A stretch of DNA of 64,000 nt. Origin: Niastella yeongjuensis (GTDB lineage: Bacteria; Bacteroidota; Bacteroidia; Chitinophagales; Chitinophagaceae). The notes beneath the pieces were generated by a model that saw only the letters and a list, made by a program, of their open reading frames with translations, had not been told where the DNA came from and did not search any database. The stretch covers positions 62,001 to 126,000 of the forward strand of contig NZ_FOCZ01000017.1 of NCBI RefSeq assembly GCF_900110245.1, read 5' to 3'. Below, piece after piece: positions 49,521-59,683 of this stretch. The first letter of the stretch is position 1. Each line of letters starts with the position of its first letter. Both the position numbers and the translations under genes were made by a program.

Positions 49521-51041
49521 TTACAGTGAGAGTATTTCTTCGATATACTTACGGTCGTTGCTCAACCGGGGCACTTTATGCTGTCCGCCCAGTTTACCCT
49601 TGCTTTTCAACCAGGTAGTAAACACTCCTTTTGAGAGTGATCTCACCAATGGTTCGCGCAGGGCTATATTTTTATGACGTTTGGCCTCGTAATCGCTGTT
49701 TACACTTTTCAGGGCGCTGTCCAGTTCAGTGGCAAAATGACCCAGATCGTGGGGTTCTTTTTCAAATTCTATCAACCATTCATGACCGCCATTGCCGCTG
49801 TCGCTAAAATAAACCGGAGCAGCAGTATAGTCGTTTACAATGGCGCCGGTTCTTTCACTGGCTACTGCTATGGCTTTATCGGTATTGTCAACAATCACTT
49901 CTTCGCCAAAGGCATTCATAAAGTGTTTTACCCGGCCACTCACTTTTATTCTGAAGGGGTGCAGGGAAGTAAATTGCACGGTATCGCCTAACAGGTAGCG
50001 CCATAAACCACCGTTGGTAGTTACTATCATGGCATAATTCTTACCGAGCTCCACATCCTGCAAACCTATGGTTTCCGGATGTTTTTTACCATATTCTTCA
50101 ATGGGCATAAACTCCATAAAAATGCCATGATCGGTAAACAGCAACATGCCATCTTCACCGGGTATATCCTGGGCGGCAAAAAATCCTTCACTGGCATTAT
50201 ACATCTCCAGATAATGGATCGGTTTGCCTATCAGTTTCTGAAATTGTTCTTTATAGGGTGTAAACGATACGCCGCCATGCATATACAATTCGAGGTGCGG
50301 CCATACTTCGGCCATGGTGCTTTTACCAGTTAATTCCAGTATGCGGCGAAACAAAACCAGCGTCCAGGTGGGCACGCCGGAAATAGAAGTAACATTTTCT
50401 TTTATAGTGCTGTAAGCCAGCTTTTCAATCTTGCTTTCCCATTCATCCATCAAGGCTATGCTGAGATCGGGGACCCGTAACCAATGCCCCCAGAATGGTG
50501 AGTTTTGCAATAACACAGCACTCAGGTCACCATACTGGGCATCGGCATTCAGCGGGTTAATGGTATGGCTTCCGCCAATAACCAACCCCTTACCGGTTAA
50601 CAGGTCCGAATCGGGATTGAACTGGTAGTACATCGTCAGCACATCCTTGGCTGCCTTGTAGTGGCAGTCTTCAAGGCTTTCATCCGTTACCGGAATGAAT
50701 TTACTTTTATCGCTGGTAGTACCGCTGCTTTTGGCAAACCAGTACACCGGTGTATTCCATAACAGGTTCTGCTCGCCATGCATAATACGTTGAATGTAGG
50801 GCTGCAGGTCTTCATACTCATGTATGGGAACCCTTTGCTTGAAGGTTTTTACATTGAACAGGGCAGAGAAGCCATACTTCCGGCCAAATTCTGTATACTG
50901 GGCAGAAGTGACCAGGTCCTGCAACACCTCACGCTGGGCGTCTACAGGATTATTCTTCCATCCCTCTATGCGCCACAGGCGCATACGGGCCAATGATGAT
51001 ATGGCAGGCGATAATAATCTCACTAATGAAGATTCACTCAC
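49521..51041 (-). CDS. GH3-family acyl-acid-amido synthetase-like protein
   Basis: A 506-residue bacterial homologue of plant GH3 enzymes, members of the adenylate-forming superfamily. Motifs: FAKSSGTTSDKSKFIPVT (the ATP-binding loop, SSGTTxxxxK), EMYNASEGFFAAQD, LGKNYAMIVTTNGGLWRYLLGD and the C-terminal IKVSGRVKHFMNAFGEEVIVDNTDKAI. Adenylation of a carboxylic acid and transfer to an amine is expected from the plant enzymes; the bacterial substrate is not known. Common as a single gene in Bacteroidota. Confidence 0.88.
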   Translation of the reverse strand: MSESSLVRLLSPAISSLARMRLWRIEGWKNNPVDAQREVLQDLVTSAQYTEFGRKYGFSALFNVKTFKQRVPIHEYEDLQPYIQRIMHGEQNLLWNTPVYWFAKSSGTTSDKSKFIPVTDESLEDCHYKAAKDVLTMYYQFNPDSDLLTGKGLVIGGSHTINPLNADAQYGDLSAVLLQNSPFWGHWLRVPDLSIALMDEWESKIEKLAYSTIKENVTSISGVPTWTLVLFRRILELTGKSTMAEVWPHLELYMHGGVSFTPYKEQFQKLIGKPIHYLEMYNASEGFFAAQDIPGEDGMLLFTDHGIFMEFMPIEEYGKKHPETIGLQDVELGKNYAMIVTTNGGLWRYLLGDTVQFTSLHPFRIKVSGRVKHFMNAFGEEVIVDNTDKAIAVASERTGAIVNDYTAAPVYFSDSGNGGHEWLIEFEKEPHDLGHFATELDSALKSVNSDYEAKRHKNIALREPLVRSLSKGVFTTWLKSKGKLGGQHKVPRLSNDRKYIEEILSL

Positions 51042-51196
51042 GGCAAAATAAAGAATTTGGAGGAATAAAAGTAAGTACCATCCCAGTCGGCATAAATATA
51101 CTTATACTGACTGAAATATGACCAAAATCACTAATAACTAATTGACACACTATCCTTTAAATTGCAATAAATGGACCAGCGTGCCCATGAGGTCAA

Positions 51197-51982
51197 TTAT
51201 CTGTTCGAAGAAACGTCCATAGACTTGAGTGCTTCTTCGTGTAAGTAATCCTTACGTCTCAGTTCGAAGTTGCGGCCCAGGTACAGGCGGCGCACCTGCT
51301 CATTTTCAGCCAGTTCTTCGGCTGTTCCGTGTTGGAAGATCTTTCCGTCGATCAACAAATAAGCGCGATCACAAATAGAGAGCGTTTCGTTTACGTTGTG
51401 GTCGGTGATCAAAATACCGATGTTCTTATATTTTAACCGGGCCACTACTGCCTGAATATCTTCCACGGCAATGGGGTCAACACCGGCAAAAGGCTCATCC
51501 AATAATATAAACTTGGGGTCAACAGCAAGGGCCCTGGCTATTTCAGTTCTTCTACGTTCACCCCCACTCAGGGAGTCGCCATTGTTTTTACGTACGTGAT
51601 GCAGCCGGAATTCATCGAGCAGGCTTTCCAGTTTCTGGCGTTGCTGGGCCCTGGTAAGCCGGGTCATTTCAAGTACTGCTTTGATGTTATCTTCCACAGT
51701 TAGCTTACGGAACACGGAGGCTTCCTGGGGCAGGTAGCCAATACCCATCTGGGCCCGTTTATACATAGGTAGCTGGGTAATGTCTTCCTGGTCAAGGAAT
51801 ACCTTTCCCTCATCGGGTTTTATTAAACCCACTACCATGTAGAATGAAGTGGTTTTACCGGCGCCATTCGGCCCCAGCAACCCTACTATTTCACCTTGTT
51901 TTACATTTACCGAAACATGATTTACCACGGTACGGTTACGGTAAATTTTTACTAATTCCTGTGTATTAATCTCGCTGATCAA
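51197..51982 (-). CDS. lptB: LPS export ABC transporter ATP-binding protein LptB
   Basis: A 261-residue ABC ATPase powering lipopolysaccharide transport by LptFGC. Walker [10 protein letters not shown], signature [15 protein letters not shown] and Walker [14 protein letters not shown] are intact; [19 protein letters not shown] is characteristic of LptB. The C-terminal [19 protein letters not shown] is a slightly extended tail. The other lpt genes are not adjacent. Divergent from metF. Confidence 0.93.
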   Translation of the reverse strand: MISEINTQELVKIYRNRTVVNHVSVNVKQGEIVGLLGPNGAGKTTSFYMVVGLIKPDEGKVFLDQEDITQLPMYKRAQMGIGYLPQEASVFRKLTVEDNIKAVLEMTRLTRAQQRQKLESLLDEFRLHHVRKNNGDSLSGGERRRTEIARALAVDPKFILLDEPFAGVDPIAVEDIQAVVARLKYKNIGILITDHNVNETLSICDRAYLLIDGKIFQHGTAEELAENEQVRRLYLGRNFELRRKDYLHEEALKSMDVSSNR

Positions 51983-52106
51983 TTGTACTTAAGGTTTCCG
52001 CAAAAATACCAGAACTAATTCACATTGAATAGCTCCGACACGGTAATTTAACAGGTATTTGCCATCCCGATTTACTGCGTTATGTTTGCAGGCCGAATTT
52101 ATGGCA

Positions 52107-52140
52107 GAAAATAAGCATTTTTACTAAAATGCTTATTTTC
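52107..52140. repeat. AT-rich perfect hairpin upstream of metF
   Basis: GAAAATAAGCATTTT and AAAATGCTTATTTTC, a 15-bp perfect stem with a TACT loop, between divergent lptB and metF. No gene ends here, so it is more likely a regulatory or leader structure than a terminator. Confidence 0.55.
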
Positions 52141-52250
52141 AATAGTTCACAAATTTGTATATTTCTCTTTAATAATATAGATTCAAGCAAGGTGGCACCT
52201 GTTAAAGGACCTGAATACTGGTGAGCCTTTGAAAAACTGTTTTTATTTAC

Positions 52251-53204
52251 ATGAAAGTTATCGATCATATTCGCCAGGCGAAAGATTCGCTCATTTCCTT
52301 TGAAATATTACCCCCATTAAAAGGTAAAACCATCAATTCAATATATGAGCACCTTGACCCATTGATGGAATTCAAACCTGCTTTTATCAATGTTACCTAT
52401 CATCGCAGTGAGCATGTTTTTAAGAAGAAGGCCGATAGTACGTTTGAAAAAGTAGAAGTTCGTAAACGCCCTGGCACTGTTGGTATTTGCGCAGCCCTGA
52501 TGAACCATTACCGGGTTGATGCAGTACCCCACCTTATTTGCGGTGGCTTTAACAAACGCGAAACGGAAGACGCGCTGATCGACCTGAACTTTATCGGGGT
52601 TGATAATGTGCTGGTGTTACGTGGTGATGCTGCAAAAAATGAAACTGTATTTGAACCTGAAAAGGGTGGTAACAGTTATGCCATCGATCTGCTGAAACAG
52701 GTTCAAAATCTGAATACCGGTATTTACCTGGAAGAAGATATTCGCGATGGCTTTAAAACTGACTTTTGCTGCGGTGTGGCCGGTTACCCTGAAAAGCATT
52801 TTGAAGCTCCCAACCTGCAAACTGACCTCGCTTTCCTGAAAGCCAAGGTTGCTGCAGGCGCAGAATATGTGGTTACCCAAATGTTCTTCGATAACCAGAA
52901 ATATTTCGATTTCGTAAAACGTTGCCGCGAAAACGGTATCACCATACCTATTATACCTGGTTTGAAACCCATCACCAGCAAAAAACAATTGTCGGTTATT
53001 CCCCGCACTTTCCATGTCGACATCCCCGATGATCTTGCCAATGAGATCATGAACTGTAAAACAGATGCTGATGTTGAAAAAGTGGGAACGGAATGGCTGT
53101 TATTACAATCCAAAGAACTGAAAAAAGCCGGGGTACCCGTATTGCATTATTATACGCTTGGCAAACCCAAGGTGATCTACAATGTTGTTAAGGAAATAAA
53201 ATAA
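52251..53204 (+). CDS. metF: 5,10-methylenetetrahydrofolate reductase
   Basis: A 317-residue flavoprotein reducing methylene-THF to methyl-THF for methionine synthesis. The family beginning is clear (SLISFEILPPLKGKTINSIY), as are INVTYHRSEH, HLICGGFNKRETEDALIDL, VLVLRGDAAKN, FCCGVAGYPEKHFEAPN and VVTQMFFDNQKYFDFV. The following gene starts on the last base of its stop codon, so they are co-transcribed. The upstream leader includes several small stems around GGTGGCACC (52191-52199). Confidence 0.94.
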   Translation: MKVIDHIRQAKDSLISFEILPPLKGKTINSIYEHLDPLMEFKPAFINVTYHRSEHVFKKKADSTFEKVEVRKRPGTVGICAALMNHYRVDAVPHLICGGFNKRETEDALIDLNFIGVDNVLVLRGDAAKNETVFEPEKGGNSYAIDLLKQVQNLNTGIYLEEDIRDGFKTDFCCGVAGYPEKHFEAPNLQTDLAFLKAKVAAGAEYVVTQMFFDNQKYFDFVKRCRENGITIPIIPGLKPITSKKQLSVIPRTFHVDIPDDLANEIMNCKTDADVEKVGTEWLLLQSKELKKAGVPVLHYYTLGKPKVIYNVVKEIK

Positions 53205-54754
53205 TGATGCAACAAACAGGCTTTAACAGATTGCTCGCAGGCCTGTTTATAATCGGGGCTACCGTTGGATTATACTTTCAGTTTTCGTATCACAAGTTTT
53301 TAAACAACGATACGCTTAGTTACATCAACCTGGCTGAAAGATATGCTGCCGGCGACTGGCAACATGCCATCAATGGTTTTTGGTCGCCCCTGTATTGCTG
53401 GATATTATGTATTTGCAAGCTGGCCGGGTTTCCCCTGTTGCCATGCTGTTATATCATAAATTTTATAGTGGCCGGGCTGGGTTTGTATATTTTATGCAAC
53501 CTGGCCCGGCGTTATTTAGTAAAGCCCCTGTTTTATTACGCGTTTAACGGCTATATGCTGCTGTTGCTGTTGTTTTACGCTATGTCGGCCCTTACCCCCG
53601 ATCTGATGGCCGCTGTTTTTTGTATCTGGGTCCTGCGTCTCGTAACTGATAAACGTTTTGAATATAACAATCAAATGCCCTGGTGGGCTGGTACTATTGC
53701 AGCCTGTGCTTATTTCGCCAAACTGTATAGCATTGTACCCCTGCATTTGTTTATGGGTGGCTGGCTGTTGTTACTGCTGATAAAATACCGGTCTTTCAAA
53801 TCAAAGAAAGGAACGTCCTTATTAAAAGCATACGGGCTTTTTATACTTCTCTCTACCTGTTGGATAGTAGTCATAAGCCTTCATGAGGGCAAACCTGTTA
53901 TTGCAACTGCCGGTCCCTTCAATCATAATTTTATGAGCCCCGATTATGATAAGGAATATCCTACCGATGCAGACTTATATGCCCCGCCATTTTCAGCCGC
54001 TTACAACGCACATGTTAACCCCGCTCATTTGCTTGATCAATATGACTGGTCGGTCTTTGGTAATGCCCGCAATTTTAACCACCAGGTAAAACTTATCAAA
54101 CAATCCACCCGGGAATTGATCAGGAACCTGGATGGAACCGGTGCCAAATGGCTGGTATTGCTCTTCTCTTTATTGATACTGGCTTTTAATCGTAAAAAGC
54201 TGGTCAATGAAAACTATGATCGCAGTATTCATACAATAGCCTGGTTCTTTGTTTGCTATCCATTACTCTACCTGCCCTTATTTATTCTTGACCGTTACAT
54301 TTTAACTTGTATCATTCTGTTTCACCTGTTTCTTTTTTTCGTTGCACAACGGGCCTGGAACCTGTTAAATAAAAAGATCTTTACCCCGGCATTAGCCCTT
54401 TTATTGCTGTTAAGTATATATCCTTTTCTTACGCTTGGGCTTCAAAAATTAACCCAGGCTTCAGGAGATTATCAGTATCAAAAAAACTTTTATCAGCAAT
54501 TGCCACAGTTATCGTTTTTGACAAACCAGCGCATTGCAGTTTACCCATACGCCACCACTGAAGCTTCCCAGCTTTCTTATTATTTTCATTGCCGCAGTTA
54601 CGGTACCTGGGGCGACAGACAATACCAGTCCCTTAAAAAATTCAATATCCGGTACCTGATCGCAAAAAAAGAGCTGGCCAGGTATCCTTTTCTGCATATA
54701 AAAAAGAAAATGCTACTTGCAGAAGTAGCATTTTACGTGTATGAAATCGAATAA
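53204..54754 (+). CDS. Multi-pass membrane protein, glycosyltransferase-like (GT-C fold)
   Basis: A 516-residue inner-membrane protein with about 10 helices, not confidently assigned. The early part, YHKFLNNDTLSYINLAERYAAGDWQHAINGFWSPLYCW, has the Asp in the first periplasmic loop and the WSPL segment typical of ArnT/dolichol-phosphate-mannosyl-type GT-C transferases; the C-terminal 150 residues form a soluble region. It starts on the stop codon of metF (TAATG overlap), an unexpected pairing. A second ATG is the next codon. Confidence 0.65.
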   Translation: MMQQTGFNRLLAGLFIIGATVGLYFQFSYHKFLNNDTLSYINLAERYAAGDWQHAINGFWSPLYCWILCICKLAGFPLLPCCYIINFIVAGLGLYILCNLARRYLVKPLFYYAFNGYMLLLLLFYAMSALTPDLMAAVFCIWVLRLVTDKRFEYNNQMPWWAGTIAACAYFAKLYSIVPLHLFMGGWLLLLLIKYRSFKSKKGTSLLKAYGLFILLSTCWIVVISLHEGKPVIATAGPFNHNFMSPDYDKEYPTDADLYAPPFSAAYNAHVNPAHLLDQYDWSVFGNARNFNHQVKLIKQSTRELIRNLDGTGAKWLVLLFSLLILAFNRKKLVNENYDRSIHTIAWFFVCYPLLYLPLFILDRYILTCIILFHLFLFFVAQRAWNLLNKKIFTPALALLLLLSIYPFLTLGLQKLTQASGDYQYQKNFYQQLPQLSFLTNQRIAVYPYATTEASQLSYYFHCRSYGTWGDRQYQSLKKFNIRYLIAKKELARYPFLHIKKKMLLAEVAFYVYEIE

Positions 54755-54777
54755 TGTAGTAGGTGATGTTTCCCTGG

Positions 54778-56724
54778 TTATTTAGGCAGTTTTTTCAGTT
54801 CTGCTTCATTTACTTTAACCGGATATTTTTTCTTTAAATCTGCTATCCATTTTTCTTCCAGGGCTGCCTGGTAATCATTGATCACAAAACCCCGTGCATC
54901 GTTAAACCCACGCATTTCGCGGTTAGGATATAATTTAACTATGAATGAAAAAGCCACCGTATTATCCGACTCGTTTTTCACATTGGCAGTAATCAGTCCT
55001 TCAGTGAAGTTTGTTCTTCCTACAACGGGTATCTGGCTCAGTTCAAAACGGCCTGAATCGCCCTGCAAGTGACCCGCGCTTTCATTGATGTATCTCTGCC
55101 AGTTCTTATAGTTTTCTTTCATTTTTGTTCTGAACTCTTCTGAAAGCTCCTGGTTGGTGACAGTCAGGATAATTGCATCAGCGCTGCTTTCCCACCAGTA
55201 TTTGTCTTTATGGGCATTGTAGAAATTCCGCAGCCCGGCCGAATCAACAGAAGCAGGGTCCCAGATGTTGCGTTGCATAACTTCGAACAAGAGGTTTCCT
55301 TCTTTAAACTCAGCCAACTGGTCTTTAAAATCTTTATTAAATTCTTCCAGGTGCTGGCGGTAGTAATCAAATGCGCTTACTTCAGTAAATTCCTCCAGTA
55401 TTTGTGCCCTGGTTTTGCCAGTCTTCATGTTTTCATAGTTACGTATTGTTTCAAGGTAGGCTTGAAAATCCTTTACAGTAACTGTTTTTTTGGCAAATGA
55501 AAACAGCGGTGTTTTTAATGTAACATCTGCAAAAACCGGTATGCGGTTATTGTCTAAAATACTATCAGCAATCTGAAACAGGTGTTGTTCGTTTACCTTG
55601 ATCTTTTTATAACCGGTCAACAGAAGCACTTTCTTCAGCAACATTTTCTGTGATACTTCCAGCCTGTCGGTTTGCACTATGCGTTGCTTCATATCGTCGC
55701 GCATTTGCGTATTGACGGTATCGCCGGTAGCCGGCTTGTATGATAAACGCTTTATCAGGTGATAGCCAAAACTGGATAATACCGGCTTACTGATCTCACT
55801 GTCTTTTGTGAGGGCAAATGCGGCGTTTTCAAAAGGCAGTTCGTATTGTCCAACTCCAAACTCCATCATTTCACCGCCAGCCTGCCAGGAGATGTTATCG
55901 TTGCTGAACTTGGTCACCAGCACTTTAAAATCGCCGCCGCTGGTCAATGCGTTATAGATTGAATCGGCTCTTTTTTTTATTATTTCTTTTTGTGCTTCCG
56001 TGGCATCTGGAGGGAAAGCCAATAAGATCTGCGCCACTTTCATTCTGCCCAACCCTTCTCTTTCGCCCAGGTTTTTAAAGATGTGAAATCCGGCTTTGCT
56101 GCGAAGGACTGTTGTGTATTTGTTAACCGGGGTGCTATATATTCCATTTTCCAACTCATAAGGCAATACCACTGAGGTAATATATCCAATGTCACCTTTA
56201 TTTGCTGAAACAGTGGCATCTTCAGAATACTGCGCGGCTACTTTACCAAAATCCTGACCCTTTTGTAACTCGCCGTAAGCGGCATTGATTTTATCCTGCG
56301 CCTTCTTAACATCTTCCAGGGTGGCATATTTTCCGGCCGCTACGAAGATGTGGGCAATATGAATATCTTTTTTGCCGCGAACAATAGCTTCAGTAGTAAG
56401 CTGATTGATGCTGACCTCGTCCCGTACATAACTATCAATTATCTGGGCACGAAAGCTGTTTATTTCAGCCTGCTGGTTGGACATTGTGTCCATTTTTTTA
56501 TCAAGCGCCGCCTGTACTTTTAGTTTGAAACGTATGTACAGTTCCAGGTAATCGTGGTACGCCTGATCGGTCGGCCTGGTATCGGAATTATTCTTGTTAT
56601 AGGCCTTTAGAAATTCATTTTTTGTAACCGCTTTGCCGCCATAGGTAAACAATACCTGAGCGTTTGCGGCCGCAGTCATGAAGATCAATAATGAAGCCAG
56701 CGCCGCTTTACTGATAACAGTCAT
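54778..56724 (-). CDS. Periplasmic SurA/PpiD-like peptidyl-prolyl isomerase
   Basis: A 648-residue exported chaperone. Signal peptide to about residue 22 (AALASLLIFMTAAANAQ); N-terminal chaperone-type helices; two parvulin (rotamase) domains at about 115-220 (IHIAHIFVAAG, FGKVAAQYSEDATVSANKGDIGYI, LRSKAGFHIFK) and 225-335 (MKVAQILLAFPP, WQAGGEMMEFGVGQYELPFENAAF, LSSFGYHLIKRL); a long C-terminal helical part. It probably helps fold outer-membrane proteins. The upstream TlpA-like gene ends four bases before its start: an envelope-folding operon. Confidence 0.9.
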   Translation of the reverse strand: MTVISKAALASLLIFMTAAANAQVLFTYGGKAVTKNEFLKAYNKNNSDTRPTDQAYHDYLELYIRFKLKVQAALDKKMDTMSNQQAEINSFRAQIIDSYVRDEVSINQLTTEAIVRGKKDIHIAHIFVAAGKYATLEDVKKAQDKINAAYGELQKGQDFGKVAAQYSEDATVSANKGDIGYITSVVLPYELENGIYSTPVNKYTTVLRSKAGFHIFKNLGEREGLGRMKVAQILLAFPPDATEAQKEIIKKRADSIYNALTSGGDFKVLVTKFSNDNISWQAGGEMMEFGVGQYELPFENAAFALTKDSEISKPVLSSFGYHLIKRLSYKPATGDTVNTQMRDDMKQRIVQTDRLEVSQKMLLKKVLLLTGYKKIKVNEQHLFQIADSILDNNRIPVFADVTLKTPLFSFAKKTVTVKDFQAYLETIRNYENMKTGKTRAQILEEFTEVSAFDYYRQHLEEFNKDFKDQLAEFKEGNLLFEVMQRNIWDPASVDSAGLRNFYNAHKDKYWWESSADAIILTVTNQELSEEFRTKMKENYKNWQRYINESAGHLQGDSGRFELSQIPVVGRTNFTEGLITANVKNESDNTVAFSFIVKLYPNREMRGFNDARGFVINDYQAALEEKWIADLKKKYPVKVNEAELKKLPK

Positions 56725-56728
56725 AATG

Positions 56729-58168
56729 CTAGTTAGATTTTTTTGTTTTTAGTTTAAGATCAATCACTTCATCCACTTGCGTGTAGCTGAGTTTCTTGGC
56801 TATGATGTTTTTGTCCTTATCGAGCAAATACAAAATAGGGGTTTGGTACACATCGTACAGCTGGCGATAATTGGGTTTGTTCGCGGCTTCCTCTTCTTTT
56901 TGCTGGGAAGGTAGCTGGTATACATGGGTCCAGCCGGTAAGTTTATTATCGTTGATGAATTTTTTCCAGTTCTCTTTTCCGCCATCTACCATTACCCCGT
57001 ATAAAGAAACGCCTTCGTTTTTCCATTTGGCTTTGTAGATAGAATCAACTTTGGGAACGGTTTCTTTACAGTGGCTGCAGGTAGGGTCCCAGAAACAGAT
57101 CACTACAAAATTGCTTTTTATATTATGCAATGGTGCCGGCTTGTCGAGGGTATCAACCAGGTCAAGGGGGGCCGCCGGTTGCCCAATCAGGTTAGCCATC
57201 ATGCTATAGGCCCTTTTGAAAGTAAAATCTTTATACTGTTGTGTAAAGAAATCGGCCTGACCTGTATTGATGTATTTTTCAAACAGGTGAACAAATACAG
57301 CATCCTGGCCCATGTATTCAGGATTAATGTATTTCTGTACAAAATGCACCATCAGGAATTTAAACATCTCGGTGTTGCTTCTTGAATACAATAACATATG
57401 ATCGACTTCCGCAATTATTGAATCGGGGTTCGGTACTACCAGTTCTTTATAATATTTTTCGAGCTTTGCTTCAAAGAAGGGAGTTCGCACCAGTCTGCCA
57501 TCACTGAAAGAAACGCCATCCCAGTAATGAGATTTGAAATACCGGTATGCATACAGAGAGTCGTATTTCCCGCCCGGTTGTTTGGCAGCCGGTGGGATTA
57601 CCGGTTCTTTCATCGCCTGAAACAGGGTGGTCAAAAATGAATTGGGGTTTTTAGCCATCATACTATCCCGGTACAACTGCATTTTATCGGTAAGCCATTT
57701 CAACCGGGTTCTCAGTTTGGTTGAATCCTTTGCGTTCTTTACCGTTTTTAACTCCTCGCCTGTTTTATTGATCTCGTTTCCTATCTGGTTGGTGAACCGG
57801 GTATACAAATGGAAGAGGTTATTTTCCTGCGAACCCGTAAAAATTACGCTATTGGGTAGGGTTGCCGAATCGGCAGCGATGGAAAACTGTTGTTGTTTAT
57901 CCAGCAGCAGCTCGAACAGGATCTCTTTACGGGGCGAAACGACGAAGTAAATACCGCCCGGCAGGGGTTCCTTTCCGGAAAACACACCTTTGCCATTTTC
58001 ATCCAGCATAGCAGAGTCTGCCAGGGCTTTTAATTTGCCATAATAATAACCCAGGTAAACGTAGGTGTTCTTATAAGGCTTTAACGTAATGGGAATGTTA
58101 TAACCCGACTGTGCCACAGCTAACGTACAGCTTATCAGGAATATAGTTAGCGATAAAAGTCTTTTCAT
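56729..58168 (-). CDS. TlpA-like thioredoxin-fold protein with DUF4369-type N-terminus
   Basis: A 479-residue exported protein. Signal peptide (LLSLTIFLISCTLAVAQ), a beta-rich DUF4369-like region (SGYNIPITLKPYKNTYVYLGYYYG), a helical DUF5106-like middle, and a C-terminal thioredoxin fold with the redox pair in FWDPTCSHCKETVPKVDSIYK. Presumed thiol-disulphide oxidoreductase in the periplasm or on the membrane; partner unknown. First gene of the operon with the SurA-like foldase. Confidence 0.88.
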   Translation of the reverse strand: MKRLLSLTIFLISCTLAVAQSGYNIPITLKPYKNTYVYLGYYYGKLKALADSAMLDENGKGVFSGKEPLPGGIYFVVSPRKEILFELLLDKQQQFSIAADSATLPNSVIFTGSQENNLFHLYTRFTNQIGNEINKTGEELKTVKNAKDSTKLRTRLKWLTDKMQLYRDSMMAKNPNSFLTTLFQAMKEPVIPPAAKQPGGKYDSLYAYRYFKSHYWDGVSFSDGRLVRTPFFEAKLEKYYKELVVPNPDSIIAEVDHMLLYSRSNTEMFKFLMVHFVQKYINPEYMGQDAVFVHLFEKYINTGQADFFTQQYKDFTFKRAYSMMANLIGQPAAPLDLVDTLDKPAPLHNIKSNFVVICFWDPTCSHCKETVPKVDSIYKAKWKNEGVSLYGVMVDGGKENWKKFINDNKLTGWTHVYQLPSQQKEEEAANKPNYRQLYDVYQTPILYLLDKDKNIIAKKLSYTQVDEVIDLKLKTKKSN

Positions 58169-58328
58169 AGTGTTGCAATAACAGAAAAATAGCTTAATTA
58201 TTGAAAATTAAAACGGTTAAGTTGTTAATTCCTTGCAAAGGTAATGGGATATACATGTTAACATAGTCGAAAGTTACAATGTTATAGCAGGAAGGCCTGT
58301 TTACGCCCCCTAATTGGCAGCGATAGGC

Positions 58329-58336
58329 TATTTTTG
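58329..58336 (+). promoter_or_regulatory. -7 promoter element of the aminotransferase gene
   Basis: TATTTTTG, exact TAnnTTTG, 17 bases before the ATG. Confidence 0.55.
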
Positions 58337-58353
58337 TGTTATAATATTTACAG

Positions 58354-59610
58354 ATGAAACTAAGCCATCTTGCAGAAACTTTAATTGGGTCGGAAATTGT
58401 AAAACTGGGCGGTGAAATACGCGATAAGATCCGTGCGGGAGAAAGGATCTACAATTTTACAGTTGGTGATTTTGACCCCGCCATATTCCCTATTCCCCAG
58501 GCATTGGAAGAAGAAATTATAAAGGCCTACCGGGAGCATTTTACCAATTACCCCGCTGGAGATGGAAACCTCGATCTGCGGGAGGCCATTGCACAATTCC
58601 TGAAAGAACGGGAACAACTCAGCTATAAACCATCAGAAATACTGGTAGCCTCTGGCGGCCGGCCCCTGATCTATTCTTTATACCGCGCCATTTGTGATAA
58701 GGAAGACAAGGTGATCTATGCCGTTCCCTCCTGGAACAATAACCATTATACGCATTTTATAGGGGCAGAACATGTGGTCATTGAGGCCCGGGCTGAAAAT
58801 AACTTTATGCCCATTGCCAAAGACATTAAGCCGCATTTAAAAGGCGCCACTTTACTGGCCTTGTGTTCGCCGCAAAACCCCACGGGTACTACTTTTACCA
58901 AACACGACCTGGAAGCCATCTGCGACATGGTGCTGGAAGAAAACAACCGCCGGGGCGAGCATGAAAAGAAGTTATATGCGATGTACGATCAAATGTACTG
59001 GCAACTCACCTATGGTGATATTGAACACTACAATCCCGTATCGCTTAGACCAGCCATGCAGGATTACACGATCTTTATTGATGCCATCAGCAAGTGTTTT
59101 GCTGCTACCGGTGTACGTGTAGGCTGGGCGTGTGGTCCTCAGATTATCCGCGATAAAATGAACGCCATTTTAAGTCACCTGGGTGCCTGGGCCCCTATGG
59201 CCGAACAAAAAGCCTGTGCCCGTTTCCTGTATAATAATGAGGCGATCGACAATTATTTGAAGCATTTTAAAGCAGAAGTGGAAGTGCGTTTGCGGGATAT
59301 TTACAATGGCCTGCAACAGTTAAAAAAAGAAGGTTTTTCTGTTGATGCCATTGCGCCGCAAGCTGCCATTTATCTTACCATAAAAATTGACCTGGTTGGT
59401 AAAAAAACTGCCAGTGGTAATGAATTAGCGCAGCAAAGTGATGTTACCGCCTATTTGTTGAATGAAGCAAAGTTGGCCGTGGTACCATTTTATGCGTTTG
59501 GGGCCGACCGTTCATCACCCTGGTATCGCTTAAGTGTGGGAACCTGTAAGAAAGAAGAGATCGGCGAAATGATCGATCAGCTTCGGAATGCGTTGAAGAA
59601 ATTAAGTTGA
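58354..59610 (+). CDS. Pyridoxal-phosphate-dependent aminotransferase, class I/II
   Basis: A 418-residue fold-type I aminotransferase. NFTVGDFDPAIFPIP, FTNYPAGDGNLDLREAIA, LVASGGRPLIYSLYRAI, SPQNPTGTTF and the PLP lysine in DAISKCFAATGVRVGWACG are all in place, and the C-terminal arginine is in YRLSVGTCKKEE. Aspartate/aromatic-type substrate range is likely but not assignable. It ends at a strong terminator. Confidence 0.9.
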   Translation: MKLSHLAETLIGSEIVKLGGEIRDKIRAGERIYNFTVGDFDPAIFPIPQALEEEIIKAYREHFTNYPAGDGNLDLREAIAQFLKEREQLSYKPSEILVASGGRPLIYSLYRAICDKEDKVIYAVPSWNNNHYTHFIGAEHVVIEARAENNFMPIAKDIKPHLKGATLLALCSPQNPTGTTFTKHDLEAICDMVLEENNRRGEHEKKLYAMYDQMYWQLTYGDIEHYNPVSLRPAMQDYTIFIDAISKCFAATGVRVGWACGPQIIRDKMNAILSHLGAWAPMAEQKACARFLYNNEAIDNYLKHFKAEVEVRLRDIYNGLQQLKKEGFSVDAIAPQAAIYLTIKIDLVGKKTASGNELAQQSDVTAYLLNEAKLAVVPFYAFGADRSSPWYRLSVGTCKKEEIGEMIDQLRNALKKLS

Positions 59611-59619
59611 TCACCAATA

Positions 59620-59658
59620 AAAAAGATTGGCACGGTTTGGAACCGTGCCAATCTTTTT
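59620..59658. terminator. Bidirectional terminator after the aminotransferase gene
   Basis: 18-bp perfect stem AAAAAGATTGGCACGGTT/AACCGTGCCAATCTTTTT with a 3-nt loop. Poly-T on both strands, so it also serves the minus-strand gene ending at 59684. Confidence 0.92.
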
Positions 59659-59683
59659 CTCGCTTTTTTATATAAACAACCGA

